Shown here: one piece after another, positions 63,502 to 64,000 of the stretch
Numbering within the stretch: the first letter of the stretch is position 1
Layout: every line of letters begins with the position of its first letter
Source of the DNA: Streptococcus caballi DSM 19004
GTDB lineage: Bacteria; Bacillota; Bacilli; Lactobacillales; Streptococcaceae
NCBI RefSeq assembly: GCF_000379985.1
Contig: NZ_KB904063.1
Span: 1-64,000, forward strand
Length of the DNA stretch: 64,000 nucleotides
Direction of reading: 5' to 3'
Position numbers and translations under genes: made by a program
The notes under the pieces: generated by a model
Seen by the model: the letters and a program-made list of their open reading frames with translations, nothing else
What the model was told of the DNA's origin: nothing
Databases searched by the model: none

Positions 63502-64000
63502 ATGTCAAGGAAAGAAAATATTACTCAGGTAAAAGAATTGTTCCTAATTGCCATAGGTATTGCAATCTACACTTTTGGTTTTGTCAAATTTAACATGACT
63601 AATCACTTGGCTGAAGGAGGAATTGCAGGTATCACCTTGATTCTTAATTCCCTATTAAGAATCAATCCAGCTTATTCGTCTTTAGTTTTAAATATTCCGC
63701 TTTTCATTTTGGGAGCTAGAGTTTTAGGGAAGAAATCGCTGGCGCTGACCATCTACGGTACAGTTGTTATGTCTGTTTTTATCTGGCTTTGGCAGCAAGT
63801 TCCTATTCAGGTTCCCTTAAAAGGTGATATGATGCTAGTCGCTTTTATGGCTGGCCTGTTTTCTGGTGCAGGGAGTGGCTTAGTTTTTCGCTTTGGTGCA
63901 ACAACTGGTGGTACAGATATTATTGCACGTGTAGTCGAAGAAAAGTCTGGTTTTAAAGTCGGTCAAACACTGCTATTCGTTGATGCCCTAGTTTTATTGG
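63502..64000 (+). CDS. YitT-family membrane protein 3 (cut by window end)
   Basis: The open frame from ATG 63502 reads MSRKENITQVKELFLIAIGI then TFGFVKFNMTNHLAEGGIAGITLIL and FRFGATTGGTDIIARVVEEKSGFKVGQ up to the window edge (166 codons) without a stop. GAGGAG is upstream. The DUF2179 part lies beyond the window. It is closest in pattern to copy 2. Confidence 0.85.
   Translation, partial: MSRKENITQVKELFLIAIGIAIYTFGFVKFNMTNHLAEGGIAGITLILNSLLRINPAYSSLVLNIPLFILGARVLGKKSLALTIYGTVVMSVFIWLWQQVPIQVPLKGDMMLVAFMAGLFSGAGSGLVFRFGATTGGTDIIARVVEEKSGFKVGQTLLFVDALVLL

Overview
The window is AT-rich, low-GC Gram-positive chromosome and reads as Streptococcus, most likely the pyogenic group. The conserved gene order trpS, guaB, recF, S4-domain gene, yfmF/yfmH, rodZ, pgsA, ecfA1-ecfA2-ecfT, and later mnmA, mnmG, gdpP, rplI, dnaB, veg, rpsD, rpmG-rpmF, hisS and aspS, is typical of streptococcal chromosomes near the replication origin. 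Strong Shine-Dalgarno sequences, extended -10 promoters, a T-box before trpS and a cre box before malQ also fit. The species assignment is inference; no search was run.

Layout. 0-1.5 kb: tRNA-Arg, tRNA-Glu, tRNA-Asn and a decayed IS30-family element. 1.5-11.6 kb: YfhO-type membrane protein, ABC-F ATPase, a broken yitT gene, T-box/trpS, guaB, recF and an S4-domain protein. 11.55-21.99 kb: an integrated 10.4-kb phage satellite of the phage-inducible chromosomal island (PICI) type. It carries a tyrosine integrase, a divergent repressor and Cro-like pair, a Rha-like regulator, small unknown genes, a primase-like gene, a VapE/Rep ATPase, an iteron-rich origin, a RelBE toxin-antitoxin pair and an ArpU/RinA-like late regulator. 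Capsid and terminase genes are absent. 22-29.5 kb: M16 peptidase pair, rodZ, pgsA, the ECF transporter energy module and two secreted cell-wall enzymes. 30-45.7 kb: HAD phosphatase, serine dehydratase, tRNA-modification genes (mnmA, mnmG), c-di-AMP phosphodiesterase gdpP, rplI, dnaB, veg, rpsD, a TetR/YhgE divergent pair, and MarR plus DUF1304. 45.7-49.4 kb: a five-gene envelope-stress-like operon (CPBP protease, PadR, HAAS membrane protein, two DUF4097 proteins). 49.5-53.6 kb: a variable region with NUDIX, XRE, MFS and an orphan 462-aa membrane protein. 53.7-64 kb: rpmG/rpmF, malQ, hisS, a block of XRE/membrane genes, aspS and three tandem YitT genes, the last cut by the window edge.

How the parts work together. 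Most of the window is housekeeping: translation (three tRNAs, trpS, hisS, aspS, r-proteins, tRNA modification), replication and repair (dnaB, recF), nucleotide and membrane metabolism (guaB, pgsA), and wall homeostasis. The satellite is the main accessory element. It sits in the divergent promoter region between the S4-domain gene and yfmF, its core repeat carries the -10 box of the S4-domain gene, and it appears to have its own replication origin. Several 5' leaders (trpS, mnmA, mnmG, rpsD, hisS) look structured. A second theme is DUF4097-type beta-solenoid proteins, which occur in a PadR operon and again fused to an XRE DNA-binding domain beside aspS.
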